Shown here in pieces: positions 9,109 to 17,849 of a stretch of DNA of 64,000 bases (positions are counted from its first letter, which is position 1; every line of letters begins with the position of its first letter). The notes below the pieces were generated by a model. It made no database searches, had not been told where the DNA came from, and saw nothing but the letters and a program-made list of their open reading frames with translations. The translations under genes and the position numbers were made by a program. The DNA is from a candidate division WOR-1 bacterium RIFOXYB2_FULL_46_45 (lineage in GTDB: Bacteria > Margulisbacteria > WOR-1 > XYC2-FULL-46-14). The stretch is from contig MEUE01000001.1 in NCBI GenBank assembly GCA_001771585.1, positions 62,001 to 126,000 on the forward strand. The letters run 5' to 3'.

Positions 9109-12100
9109 GTTCACCAGATTACTCGCATCCCTATAATGCTCGTAAACAAAGTTATAAACTTCGATTTTCTTTATTTCACAATCTTGCTCTGTATAAGTTG
9201 GTTCCGGCAGTTTTTCATACAAAAGATCAGAAATGGTAGTTTTGACTCCTGCCCTATTTGGCTCAAAATCTCGCCAGTGAGAAACCAAAAGCGGCTTGAG
9301 ATTTATAAGCAATTCATGAGATGTACCTTTTATGCAAGCAACTTCATCGGGATTGAGATTATCTTTGATAAGCAGATCAAAAATCGCTAACTCCTCTTCG
9401 GTCATGTTTTCTCTGGCAGCGCGTTGTTCTTCTTCACTTAGATCTTTTGCCAAATCGATGAGATCTTCAAAAAGCTGGTCAATGTCATGGGCGCCGCTAT
9501 TATATTCTTGCAAGAGAGAAATAAGCCTTTCCATAAATTTGGCCCGTTTTTTGTTTTTTCTAACCATTTCCGCTATTTTCTTTTTAAGTTCGGCACTCAT
9601 ACAAGCTACTTGCATATTCTTGTTTTCCAGCCCGGCAAAAAAAGCCTGAAGGGCATTGGCATCAAGCAAGCTCAAATCTTTTATCTTTTTGTGCTGTGGA
9701 ATGACATATTCACCCGCCTGGATAGATTTATCCAGCAAATCCTCTAAATCTTTTTTTACCTGGGAAACGTCCACGCTTTTTGCTCCCACATCGCGGATAC
9801 GAGATGCCAAAACACGGACAGCTGTTACTTCGCGGCAATAATCTTCCGCGTTGGGATCAGGCAAGACCGAACGATAAGCGCTTTGCAAATCACTGGAAAG
9901 ATTAAGAAACTTTTTCTTGTTTTCCTGGACGCCAATAATTTTGTCGGCATATTGTTCCAGGATCAGCAATTTCTGCTCGCTCGGCGCTGCCAATAAAGGC
10001 TCAAGCTCCATTTTCTCTCCCCGCATAAATTCCTTTGCATTACGCAACGCCTTTTTCAGATCAGTAAGCAACTCGTCTTTACTCCGAATAATTTCATCCT
10101 CATCCGTTCCGGTGGCCGCATATAAAGCCAAAGCACGCTCAATATTTTTAAACACGCCAATATAATCCACGATTAAACCGTTTTTCTTCCCTTCATCAGC
10201 AACACGGTTAGCGCGCGCGATAGTTTGCATCAAGGTATGGTTTTTAAGCGGCTTATCCAAATAAAGAGTGGAAAGATTGGGCACATCAAAACCGGTCATC
10301 CACATGGCACAAACAAAGATAATGCGCAGATTGCTATTAGCCTTCTTAAACTCCTCTTCCAGATTACCATGGATTATCCGCTCTCTAATCGGTCGGACAT
10401 CAATTTCATACTGTTCCATATCGCTAATTTCGTTTTGGTTGTCGCCCAAGCTGACCATAACTGCCATATCCACTTTTTCGTATTGCTCCAGTTTGGCAAG
10501 GATCTTTTCCTGCTCGCGCTCGTCGGCAACGCGGGAAAGATCCATGCGCAATTTTGCAATATAACGGCCCCATTCTTTTTTTACTTTGTCATACATCCTG
10601 AAAGCGGTCTTTTTATCAATGGATACCACCATTGCCTTGCCATCGTATCCCCGCCCCACAAAGTGCTCCACAATATCGCGGGCAATAGTATTAAGCCGGT
10701 CTTCACGGGTAACAATTTCATAAAAAGTGGAGTATTCCCTTTCCAGTTTTTCCTCTTCATCCTCATCAAGGTCATACCTGTCCAGCAATTGCCCTAATTG
10801 AACTTCCAGGTTTTCATTAACATTTTTGAGGCGCGGAACCCGATTCTCGTAAAAGAGCGGAACGGTTGAACCATCAGCCACTGACTGTCCAAAGTTATAA
10901 ACGGAAACATACTCGCCAAAAGTTTTGATTGTTTCCGGCTCATTAGCAGCCATCAATGGGGTACCGGTAAAGCCGATAAAAGAAGCGTTAGGCAGGGCCC
11001 GGCGCATATTAAGAGCCATTTGATCATACTGGGTGCGGTGCGCCTCATCGGTCATAACGATTATGCTGTCGCGCGTGGAAATTGGTCCGGAGATATCCTG
11101 GAATTTTTGGATAGTAGTAAAAATTTGGCGATGGTCCTCACCCAGCAAAGCGTGAAGATGAGCGATGCTTTCAGCATGAACCTCTTTTTCATAAACCGCG
11201 CCAACATGGGCAAAATTATCATATGCTTGTCCATCCAGCTGCGCCCGGTCAGTTACAATTACAAAGGTAAAATTGCCTTCCAATTTACGCAAGACTTTTT
11301 GCGACAGCCAGACCATGGAATATGATTTTCCCGAGCCTTGCGTGTGCCAGAAGACGCCAAGTTTGCCATCTTTTTCGTGACGATCAACGACATTATTAAA
11401 TGCGCGATTGACCCCAAAATATTGAAAATAGCGCGGGAGTATTTTTTTGACAGAGCCAAGGGATTCGTCAAACAGCACAAAGTTTTCCAAGATATCAAGC
11501 AAGCGTGTTTTGTCGCAAATGCCGTTAATAATTGTTGCTAGGTCTGTTCTGGGTTTATCTTCTTCCCTTTTCGCCTTTTTCCATTCGTTAAAAAACTCAT
11601 AAGGAGAGGTAAGGGAGCCAAATTTATTTTCAATGCCGTTAGAAATAATAATTCCCAGGTTATACCAAAAAAGCTTGGGGATAGTGCCTTTGTAATCGCG
11701 GATATTATCGCGGTAGGCGTCAACCAGGCTTTTGTGCGAAGCTTTTAGTTCCAGGAGCACTAGCGGAATACCGTTAACAAAGAGGACGATATCCGGGCGT
11801 CTGGTATACATGGGGCCAACCACCCAGAGCTGGGAAACACAAAGGAAGTGGTTGTTTTTAGGGTTTTCAAAATCAAAAAACCGCACCCGATCTATTTTGT
11901 TTTGTCCTTTAGTATTAACGGTTTTAACGTTTGCCCCATCGCGCAAGAGCTGATAAACTTCGTGATTAGCTTTAACCAGGCTTAGGTTGGAGCGATCGCG
12001 GATAAGTTCATCTATGGCAATAACGAGGGCGCTTTCGGACAAGTGGGGATTGATCTTTTTAAGCGCTGGCATGAGATATTTTTCCAGCACCACTTCACCT

Positions 12101-12234
12101 TGATTTTTACGGCCAAGCAACAAATCGTTTTCTTCTTTAAAGGTGTCAATATGACAATCTTTATCCGCCCAAACTTTTTTGATGAGCCTGATAACCGTTT
12201 TTTCCACTAAATTAGCTTCGTTAAATTGGGTCAT
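9103..12234 (-). CDS. hsdR: Type I restriction enzyme, R subunit
   Basis: 1043 aa, the usual length for HsdR. It is the ATP-driven translocase and nuclease of the R2M2S complex. The N-terminal nuclease core is RRPDIVLFVNGIPLVLLELK (the D...ExK motif, ~residues 145-165). The helicase motor follows: Walker A in HTQGSGKS (~298-303), DEAH in MTDEAHRT (~395), and GFTGTPL. Motif VI-like TIARANRV is further on. The C-terminal helical region would bind the methylase. Its ATG overlaps the stop of the AAA ATPase gene (ATGA), so ATPase and nuclease are made together. Confidence 0.96.
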   Translation of the reverse strand: MTQFNEANLVEKTVIRLIKKVWADKDCHIDTFKEENDLLLGRKNQGEVVLEKYLMPALKKINPHLSESALVIAIDELIRDRSNLSLVKANHEVYQLLRDGANVKTVNTKGQNKIDRVRFFDFENPKNNHFLCVSQLWVVGPMYTRRPDIVLFVNGIPLVLLELKASHKSLVDAYRDNIRDYKGTIPKLFWYNLGIIISNGIENKFGSLTSPYEFFNEWKKAKREEDKPRTDLATIINGICDKTRLLDILENFVLFDESLGSVKKILPRYFQYFGVNRAFNNVVDRHEKDGKLGVFWHTQGSGKSYSMVWLSQKVLRKLEGNFTFVIVTDRAQLDGQAYDNFAHVGAVYEKEVHAESIAHLHALLGEDHRQIFTTIQKFQDISGPISTRDSIIVMTDEAHRTQYDQMALNMRRALPNASFIGFTGTPLMAANEPETIKTFGEYVSVYNFGQSVADGSTVPLFYENRVPRLKNVNENLEVQLGQLLDRYDLDEDEEEKLEREYSTFYEIVTREDRLNTIARDIVEHFVGRGYDGKAMVVSIDKKTAFRMYDKVKKEWGRYIAKLRMDLSRVADEREQEKILAKLEQYEKVDMAVMVSLGDNQNEISDMEQYEIDVRPIRERIIHGNLEEEFKKANSNLRIIFVCAMWMTGFDVPNLSTLYLDKPLKNHTLMQTIARANRVADEGKKNGLIVDYIGVFKNIERALALYAATGTDEDEIIRSKDELLTDLKKALRNAKEFMRGEKMELEPLLAAPSEQKLLILEQYADKIIGVQENKKKFLNLSSDLQSAYRSVLPDPNAEDYCREVTAVRVLASRIRDVGAKSVDVSQVKKDLEDLLDKSIQAGEYVIPQHKKIKDLSLLDANALQAFFAGLENKNMQVACMSAELKKKIAEMVRKNKKRAKFMERLISLLQEYNSGAHDIDQLFEDLIDLAKDLSEEEQRAARENMTEEELAIFDLLIKDNLNPDEVACIKGTSHELLINLKPLLVSHWRDFEPNRAGVKTTISDLLYEKLPEPTYTEQDCEIKKIEVYNFVYEHYRDASNLVNA

Positions 12235-13727
12235 AATTTTTGAGAAAAATAATTACATGCTTCTAATAGAAACTGTTCGAATTCGACAAGCCAATTATTA
12301 AAATCATCATTATTCAACATTTCCTTATAAAGCTGATTAAAAACTTCGTTTTCAGTTATAGAGATCGACGCCTCAACACATCTAGAAAATAAAATATGGG
12401 CAGGAGAATGATCTAAATGATATTGCAAATTTGCATTCGGATATTTATTTAAGTAATTTCTCAGCAAAAATTTTTCTGGGGGGTCACCAGAAAAGAGAAA
12501 ACTTATTCTATCATCGGTTCCGATTATTGCTGAATAAACATCTCTCTTATCTCCATCAAAAACCGCAGCATATCCAATATTTATTTTTGAAAGACCCCAA
12601 GTTCTCTTAAATACATCATAATTTTCCTTGACTTGTTTATCCGAACCAGAAAGAACAACGTTAATGTGTCTGTGTATATCACGATAACCTTTGTTTTGTA
12701 ATGATTCCAGTGCTTTATTTATTATTCTTAGAGATACCGGATCTTCATAAAATAGATTTAAAAGTGGAAATATCTGAGAATCCATCTTTGAAAAAGCCGC
12801 ATTAACACTAATTCTTTGAATTGAACGAGAATCATTGTTTTCCTTTTTTTCTATAAAAATACGCGACTCATGATCAAAACTTGCAAGAAGCGTTGGCGAG
12901 TGCGTCGTAACAATAAATTGTTTTTGATCTTTCAATGCTATGTCCATTAAGACATCTACAAGTCTTCGTTGGATTTTAGGGTGCAACCCCAACTCTAATT
13001 CGTCAATTAAAACAAGAGATTTCTTCTCAGCCTGAACAGAATCAAGCAGGATGGCCAATAAAACATCTTCTCCAGAAGCTGAATTAAAACTGGTAAAAAC
13101 ATTATTCAGTTTATAACTGGCCTTATTATGATGCCTTGCGATATGAGCAAGCTCAAACGAAGTTTCAAAAACATACTCAAAATATTCAACAACCCGAGGA
13201 TCAAGCTGAGTAATCGCTCCAGATGCCTGTGTATTAATAAACAAGACATTTGAACATGCCCGTGCTGGAGTTATGCGATCCACATCTATATAAATGACTT
13301 TTCTGTTTCGTATTTGACTTTCTTTTTTTGCAATCCCACTCCATTTTTTTGTGATAGCTGTTCTTTTTCCTTCTTTTTCTTCAGCATGCTTACCTATTTT
13401 ATATTTAATATTATATTCCCAATCAGATGCCTGCTTATCATGTTTGGTAAATTTAACCAAACGACCCCAAGTACAACGATTAAATTCCCCAGTCCCAATA
13501 TCTCTCATTTGAAACTCAAAATGACTGCACGCCAACATAGCCAAAATGCTGGTTTTGCCAATTTTATTGGTACCTGTAAGAACAGTTAGTGGATGTATAA
13601 AATTTAGATCCAATCTTGATATATTTCGAAACCTTTTTATAATCAATTTATGAGTAAATAGCGGAAATTGATGTTCATTGTCAAGATCAATATTTTTTAA
13701 TTGTTGCCGAGTTTTATTAGGATTCAC
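12231..13727 (-). CDS. AAA/ABC-type ATPase embedded in the type I RM operon (OLD/RloA-like)
   Basis: 498 aa with a GTG start just after hsdS. Walker A GTNKIGKTS is at residues 52-60, an ABC-like signature SASGED at 216-221, Walker B LVLIDELELGLHP at 238-250, and an H-switch VTTHSPTLL at 274-282. This is the SMC/OLD-type AAA_15/AAA_21 arrangement. The C-terminal ~120 residues contain FDGDKRD (390-396), a DxD pattern like a TOPRIM nuclease centre, but I cannot find the matching first Glu with confidence. The gene is visibly more AT-rich than the housekeeping genes. It is coupled on both sides (4 bases after hsdS, ATGA with hsdR). Related ATPases (R-linked ORFs) are known in other hsd loci. Its role in defence is inference. 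Confidence 0.85.
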   Translation of the reverse strand: MNPNKTRQQLKNIDLDNEHQFPLFTHKLIIKRFRNISRLDLNFIHPLTVLTGTNKIGKTSILAMLACSHFEFQMRDIGTGEFNRCTWGRLVKFTKHDKQASDWEYNIKYKIGKHAEEKEGKRTAITKKWSGIAKKESQIRNRKVIYIDVDRITPARACSNVLFINTQASGAITQLDPRVVEYFEYVFETSFELAHIARHHNKASYKLNNVFTSFNSASGEDVLLAILLDSVQAEKKSLVLIDELELGLHPKIQRRLVDVLMDIALKDQKQFIVTTHSPTLLASFDHESRIFIEKKENNDSRSIQRISVNAAFSKMDSQIFPLLNLFYEDPVSLRIINKALESLQNKGYRDIHRHINVVLSGSDKQVKENYDVFKRTWGLSKINIGYAAVFDGDKRDVYSAIIGTDDRISFLFSGDPPEKFLLRNYLNKYPNANLQYHLDHSPAHILFSRCVEASISITENEVFNQLYKEMLNNDDFNNWLVEFEQFLLEACNYFSQKL

Positions 13728-13731
13728 ACTT

Positions 13732-14889
13732 TCAACCCCTCTTCCCCGTAACCAACTGGGGAATTAAAAGATCACGGATTTTGGATAGATTTTGACTTTG
13801 ATCAAGCAGGTTTGTAATTTTTGACCGGAGCATAGAAACCTTACTCTCAAAGTCTTCTAATGTTTTTTTGTCTGGAACAAGTATATTGATCATTCCTACT
13901 TGTTTTGAATTTACGCTTTTCCTGGTAGTCCCACTTGATGAACCAACTACAAAGTTTTGATATTTTTCTGATATTAGAAAATAAAACAAAAAATAGCTTG
14001 TTAGCCGGCTCTTTATTTTTAATCTCATTAGATATGAGGCAAAAATTGCATCAACCTGCTTTTCACATATACCTATTTTCCCCGGATCAGCCATACGAAT
14101 AATAAATATGTCCCCTTTTTGTATTGTGTATCTATTTTTATCATCTGCTTTAATTTCACAACACGGCACAGATGACCAATTTATGTATGAAGTCTTATTA
14201 ATATCCATACCTCGTAAAAACTTAACGCCGGATGTTTTGTCAATTGCTGATGTGGTAAACCCATATTGTGGTTGTATTAAATCCCCCAACCTCTTCACCC
14301 CCCACCCCTCCGGTATCTTGCCATACTCTGTCCCACTATCAACCATCTTAACCTTTTTATGGCAAGGAAATTTAAACTTCACAAACCACTCGGCATAAAG
14401 CCGCTGGGCTATTTCTTCCAGAATTTTGATCCGCTTTTCGTTGTTTTCAATCAGATCGTCGTAGGTGGAGAGGATGGAGGCGATGCGGGATTGGGTTGGG
14501 AGATCGGGACGATATGCAATAATTTGATTTAATAATCTTTGCGTCATTAATGGCTGGGCAGCGCCACCAGCATATTTATTTAAGTTTAATATCCTTAATA
14601 AATAATTGACATATGTCAAATTATTTTCTTCTTCATCAACTTTTGCAACTATTGTATTGTCAGAAGCCCAAAATCTACTTTTGCACATTTCAACGGATCC
14701 ACAATAAGCGCCCACTCTACCTATTATTATTGCATTTTCATATTGGTATTCCTCAGATCCACCAATGACCCCATTTGAACCAAAAACAGGATATCTCCCC
14801 TCTCCTCCAGGCCTTATTGATTTTCCATTAAAGAAATGTAATAAATCCCTTAATCTCACTTTCTTAAAATTTGCCTTATTTCTTTTCAA
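13732..14889 (-). CDS. hsdS: Type I restriction enzyme, specificity subunit
   Basis: 385 aa with two target recognition domains (about residues 1-140 and 195-345). Each is followed by a long coiled-coil spacer: LPTQSRIASILSTYDDLIENNEKRIKILEEIAQRLYAEWF and the C-terminal KITNLLDQSQNLSKIRDLLIPQLVTGK. The first domain begins KVRLRDLLHFFNGKSIRP and the second IPEGWGVKRLGDLIQPQYG. It sets the DNA sequence recognised by the methylase and nuclease. The start must be TTG (14887-14889), since an in-frame TGA lies two codons upstream. Confidence 0.94.
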   Translation of the reverse strand: MKRNKANFKKVRLRDLLHFFNGKSIRPGGEGRYPVFGSNGVIGGSEEYQYENAIIIGRVGAYCGSVEMCKSRFWASDNTIVAKVDEEENNLTYVNYLLRILNLNKYAGGAAQPLMTQRLLNQIIAYRPDLPTQSRIASILSTYDDLIENNEKRIKILEEIAQRLYAEWFVKFKFPCHKKVKMVDSGTEYGKIPEGWGVKRLGDLIQPQYGFTTSAIDKTSGVKFLRGMDINKTSYINWSSVPCCEIKADDKNRYTIQKGDIFIIRMADPGKIGICEKQVDAIFASYLMRLKIKSRLTSYFLFYFLISEKYQNFVVGSSSGTTRKSVNSKQVGMINILVPDKKTLEDFESKVSMLRSKITNLLDQSQNLSKIRDLLIPQLVTGKRG

Positions 14890-14960
14890 TTCTCAACCTC
14901 TCCATCCCATGTTTCCTCCCTGACTTTCCAATCAAATAGCCATCAAATGACCTTCCCCAA

Positions 14961-15095
14961 TTAATATCTTTTGCCATCAGAACCAGTATTCCGGAATTTC
15001 CGGATAACTGCCTCCTTTGTCAATTCCGCTGCCAAAAATATGTTTTGCAAGTGCTCACTGACTGTACGCACATCAACGCCAAAAAGTTCCTCCAT
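14961..15095 (-). pseudogene. Remnant of a second rhuM gene between hsdM and hsdS
   Basis: A 44-codon reading frame starts 6 bases after the hsdM stop. It reads MEELFGVDVRTVSEHLQNIF, then a short stretch ending RKFRNTGSDGKRY. This matches the DNA-binding-like N-terminal segment of the intact RhuM protein in the same island (ALLFGVQRPAITKHLKNIF, ending DDGKTY) over nearly its whole length. About 310 residues of the usual protein are missing. The rest of the gap to hsdS (14890-14960) holds only a 33-codon frame (14876-14977) that I cannot assign. The fragment could still be translated, but it is best read as gene debris. Confidence 0.75.
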
Positions 15096-15101
15096 CCCTT
15101 T

Positions 15102-16682
15102 TCATACTACTTCCTTCCAGTCTTTAATTATCTTCTTTTCCAGCTTGTGTGATTCTTCAGTTAAAGAAGTAAATTCCGTCATTAACTCTTTCATCTTGGC
15201 GTCGAAATCAACCTTGCTGACTTCTTTTTCCACAATCTCCACGTAGCGCCCGGGATTAAGAGAATAGTCATTAGCACGCACTTCATCTAAAGTTGCAACT
15301 TTTGAGCGGCCCTTGATATCAGCATATTTTCCCGCGCCCTCTTCCTCACGATATCGCCGCACAATACCGGCAATCTCCTGTATCTGCTCATCAGTCCAGG
15401 TACTATGAGCACGATCAATTTCAGTATAAATATCCTGGGCGTTAATAAAAAGAATTTTATTTTGCCTTTTTGTCCCGGCTTTGCGCTTATCAAAAAACCA
15501 AAGGGTACAGGAAAGCGTGGCGTTTAAAAACATATTGGTACCAACGGATAAGATAACATCCACTATCCCATCCTCAACCATTTTTTGCCGAATAACTTTT
15601 TCGGCATTGCCGGCATCGGTCGCCGAATTGGCCATAACAAAGCCTGCCCGGCCTTGAGCATTGAGCGCGCTGGCAAAGATTTGCATCCAAAGATAATTGG
15701 CGTTACTGATCTCTTTTTTCCCAGTCAGCGGCAAACCAAAATAATAGCGGGGATCACCTTGGAGACGCGCTTGGTCAATTACAATCTGCTTATTTTTATC
15801 TATACCCTTAACATTAAAAGGTGGATTAGCCAAAACAAAATCAAATTTACCTAAACTCTGAAAGGGATCTTCGTAATATGAATTTGTTTCGGCAATTTTA
15901 CCGGACAGCCCGTGGATAGCCAGGTTCATTTTAGCGATATGCACATTAGCGGTTGTCTTCTCCTGGCCGTAGAGCGCGACCTCATTCATAACCCGCGTTT
16001 TATTTTTAGCGTGGGCCTCAACAAAATGGGCGGATTGGACAAACATGCCGCCGCTGCCGCAAGCCGGGTCAAAGATTTTACCATGATACGGCTCAAGGAT
16101 TTCAACAATTAATTTTACAATCGGCTGCGCCGTAAAAAATTCGCCCCCTTTCGCTCCCTCTTTGCGGGCAAATTCACCAAGAAAATATTCGTATATTCCA
16201 CCAAAAGCATCCCCCTCAATATCATCGGGAATTTGGTTAAAATTCTTAAGCAGAGTTACCAGTATCCGATTGTTTTCATCGGCTTTTTTCGAGAGTGAAG
16301 TGTAGTCTTGCGGCAAAACTCCGGCCAGATCGGTATTCTCTGCCTCGATTGCCTTCATTGCCTCATTAATTGTTTTTCCAATATCTTTGTTCTCGGGCAG
16401 GTTCATTAAGTATGAATAGGTGGCAATTTCAGGAAGATACAAAACTCCTTTTGATTTGTAATGGTCTGGTGTTAATGGTACTTGCCGAGTACCCTTATTG
16501 TTTTTCCGTTCTTCTGCTATTTTTTCTTTGGCTCTTTTGAAGCGGACATCCGCGAATTTAAGAAAAATTAAACCAAGGATTGGCTCGGATATTTCATTGA
16601 GCTTAAGGCTGGAATTTGCCCGAAGTTGCTCTGCTGCAGCCCATAATCTTTCGTGGAGTTGTTTGCGGCTTGGTAGTAACAT
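15102..16682 (-). CDS. hsdM: Type I restriction enzyme, methylase subunit
   Basis: 526 aa N6-adenine DNA methyltransferase. An N-terminal helical HsdM domain comes first (LWAAAEQLRANSSLKLNEISEPILGLIFLKF). SAM-binding motif I is FDPACGSGGMFVQS (~residues 198-211), and catalytic motif IV is VLANPPFNVK (~285). It pairs with HsdS for protection and with HsdR for restriction. It is the first hsd gene in transcription order. The rhuM remnant follows it where hsdS would normally begin. Confidence 0.96.
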   Translation of the reverse strand: MLLPSRKQLHERLWAAAEQLRANSSLKLNEISEPILGLIFLKFADVRFKRAKEKIAEERKNNKGTRQVPLTPDHYKSKGVLYLPEIATYSYLMNLPENKDIGKTINEAMKAIEAENTDLAGVLPQDYTSLSKKADENNRILVTLLKNFNQIPDDIEGDAFGGIYEYFLGEFARKEGAKGGEFFTAQPIVKLIVEILEPYHGKIFDPACGSGGMFVQSAHFVEAHAKNKTRVMNEVALYGQEKTTANVHIAKMNLAIHGLSGKIAETNSYYEDPFQSLGKFDFVLANPPFNVKGIDKNKQIVIDQARLQGDPRYYFGLPLTGKKEISNANYLWMQIFASALNAQGRAGFVMANSATDAGNAEKVIRQKMVEDGIVDVILSVGTNMFLNATLSCTLWFFDKRKAGTKRQNKILFINAQDIYTEIDRAHSTWTDEQIQEIAGIVRRYREEEGAGKYADIKGRSKVATLDEVRANDYSLNPGRYVEIVEKEVSKVDFDAKMKELMTEFTSLTEESHKLEKKIIKDWKEVV

Positions 16683-16741
16683 TTACTCTAATTTTACCGT
16701 GTTTTGTAGTCATAAACAAGCACCCTCCATCCTACTCCCCC

Positions 16742-17797
16742 TCATCCCTCTTTGCTTCCACGCTTCTTCTTCTCAATAGCCAAAAACTTTTTCACCTCGC
16801 GGTCAAAATCGGAAATGTAGTTTTTGTCCTGCGCCTGGCGATATTTTTCATATTCTTTCAATGCCAGTGTCTCGGCGACTTCGTGTGCAATTTTCCCGGC
16901 GTCACCCAATATTTGTTGCTCGTTAAATTTTAGAAATGCGTCTAATTTTGATACCCAGTCCTTCATATACATAATAATCCCGCGATTAGCCTGCATTTCC
17001 GCAAAATCAAGGTACATGGTTACGATCCTATTGAGGTGATCAAGCTCTTTTTCGTTGAGATAGTTTTTGGCAATCACCACGTCGGCCTCTCGAATTTTAC
17101 CCTTTGGAGCATTTTTCCAAACAGTCAGCCCCATATTCACTTTAGTACTATCGGCTCTTTCGTGGATTATCTCTGCGGCAGTTTTGCCCGTCATGGCAAA
17201 GTGAAGCTTGTTTTGCACTGTGGCAAAAAATTGCCTGGTTATGTCGCTGTCTGGGGAATAGTCCGCACTACACTCCGCGTATATATCGGTAATCTTTTGA
17301 TACATCCGTCTTTCGCTTGAGCGTATATCTCGTATTCGGGCAAGCTGCTCCTCAAAATAGTCTTGGCCAAAGATATTGTAAGGATTTTTGAGCCGCTCGT
17401 CATCCATGGTAAAGCCTTTGATGATATATTCTTTTAGCCTTTCCGTGGCCCAGATTCGAAATTGTGTCGCTTGCGCGCTATTGACCCGATACCCCACGGA
17501 GAGAACCGCATCAAGATTGTAAAACTTTGTATTGTACGTTTTTCCATCATCGGCAGTATGTTCCAAAATGGAACTAACTGAATTTTCATTTAATTCGCCA
17601 TTTTCAAAGATATTCTTAAGATGTTTAGTAATAGCAGGCCTTTGTACTCCAAATAAAAGGGCAATTTTGTCTTGAGTAAGCCAAATGTTTTCATCGCGCA
17701 AAAATATCTCAACTTTCACTTTGCCATTTGGTGTGGTATAAAGTAAAAACTCCGTAAAACTGTTGTTGGTAACAATTTGTTGGTTCTTTTTTTTCAT
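16742..17797 (-). CDS. rhuM: RhuM family protein
   Basis: 351 aa from the ATG at 17797, which has GAGGA upstream. A TTG at 17824 would add 9 residues. The family core is clear: NIWLTQDKIALLFGVQRPAITKHLKNIF looks like a helix-turn-helix, then YNLDAVLSVGYRVNSAQATQFRIWATERLKEYIIKGF, then RRMYQKITDIYAECSADY. RhuM was first named on Salmonella pathogenicity island 3 and is common beside type I RM genes. Its biochemical role is not settled. The neighbouring hsd genes and the second, broken copy suggest that it travels with RM loci. Confidence 0.88.
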   Translation of the reverse strand: MKKKNQQIVTNNSFTEFLLYTTPNGKVKVEIFLRDENIWLTQDKIALLFGVQRPAITKHLKNIFENGELNENSVSSILEHTADDGKTYNTKFYNLDAVLSVGYRVNSAQATQFRIWATERLKEYIIKGFTMDDERLKNPYNIFGQDYFEEQLARIRDIRSSERRMYQKITDIYAECSADYSPDSDITRQFFATVQNKLHFAMTGKTAAEIIHERADSTKVNMGLTVWKNAPKGKIREADVVIAKNYLNEKELDHLNRIVTMYLDFAEMQANRGIIMYMKDWVSKLDAFLKFNEQQILGDAGKIAHEVAETLALKEYEKYRQAQDKNYISDFDREVKKFLAIEKKKRGSKEG

Positions 17798-17849
17798 AAG
17801 CGGTTTATCCTCACTATCTATCAATTTTACGCCAATATTGCCAAATTAT

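Noticed and set aside
12231-12620. TOPRIM nuclease domain at the C-terminus of the RM-linked ATPase
   Set aside because: Only a DGD motif is visible. The first catalytic Glu could not be found, so the domain is mentioned but not called.
14876-14977. 33-codon frame between the rhuM remnant and hsdS
   Set aside because: Too short and without any recognisable feature. It overlaps the hsdS start and is more likely debris.
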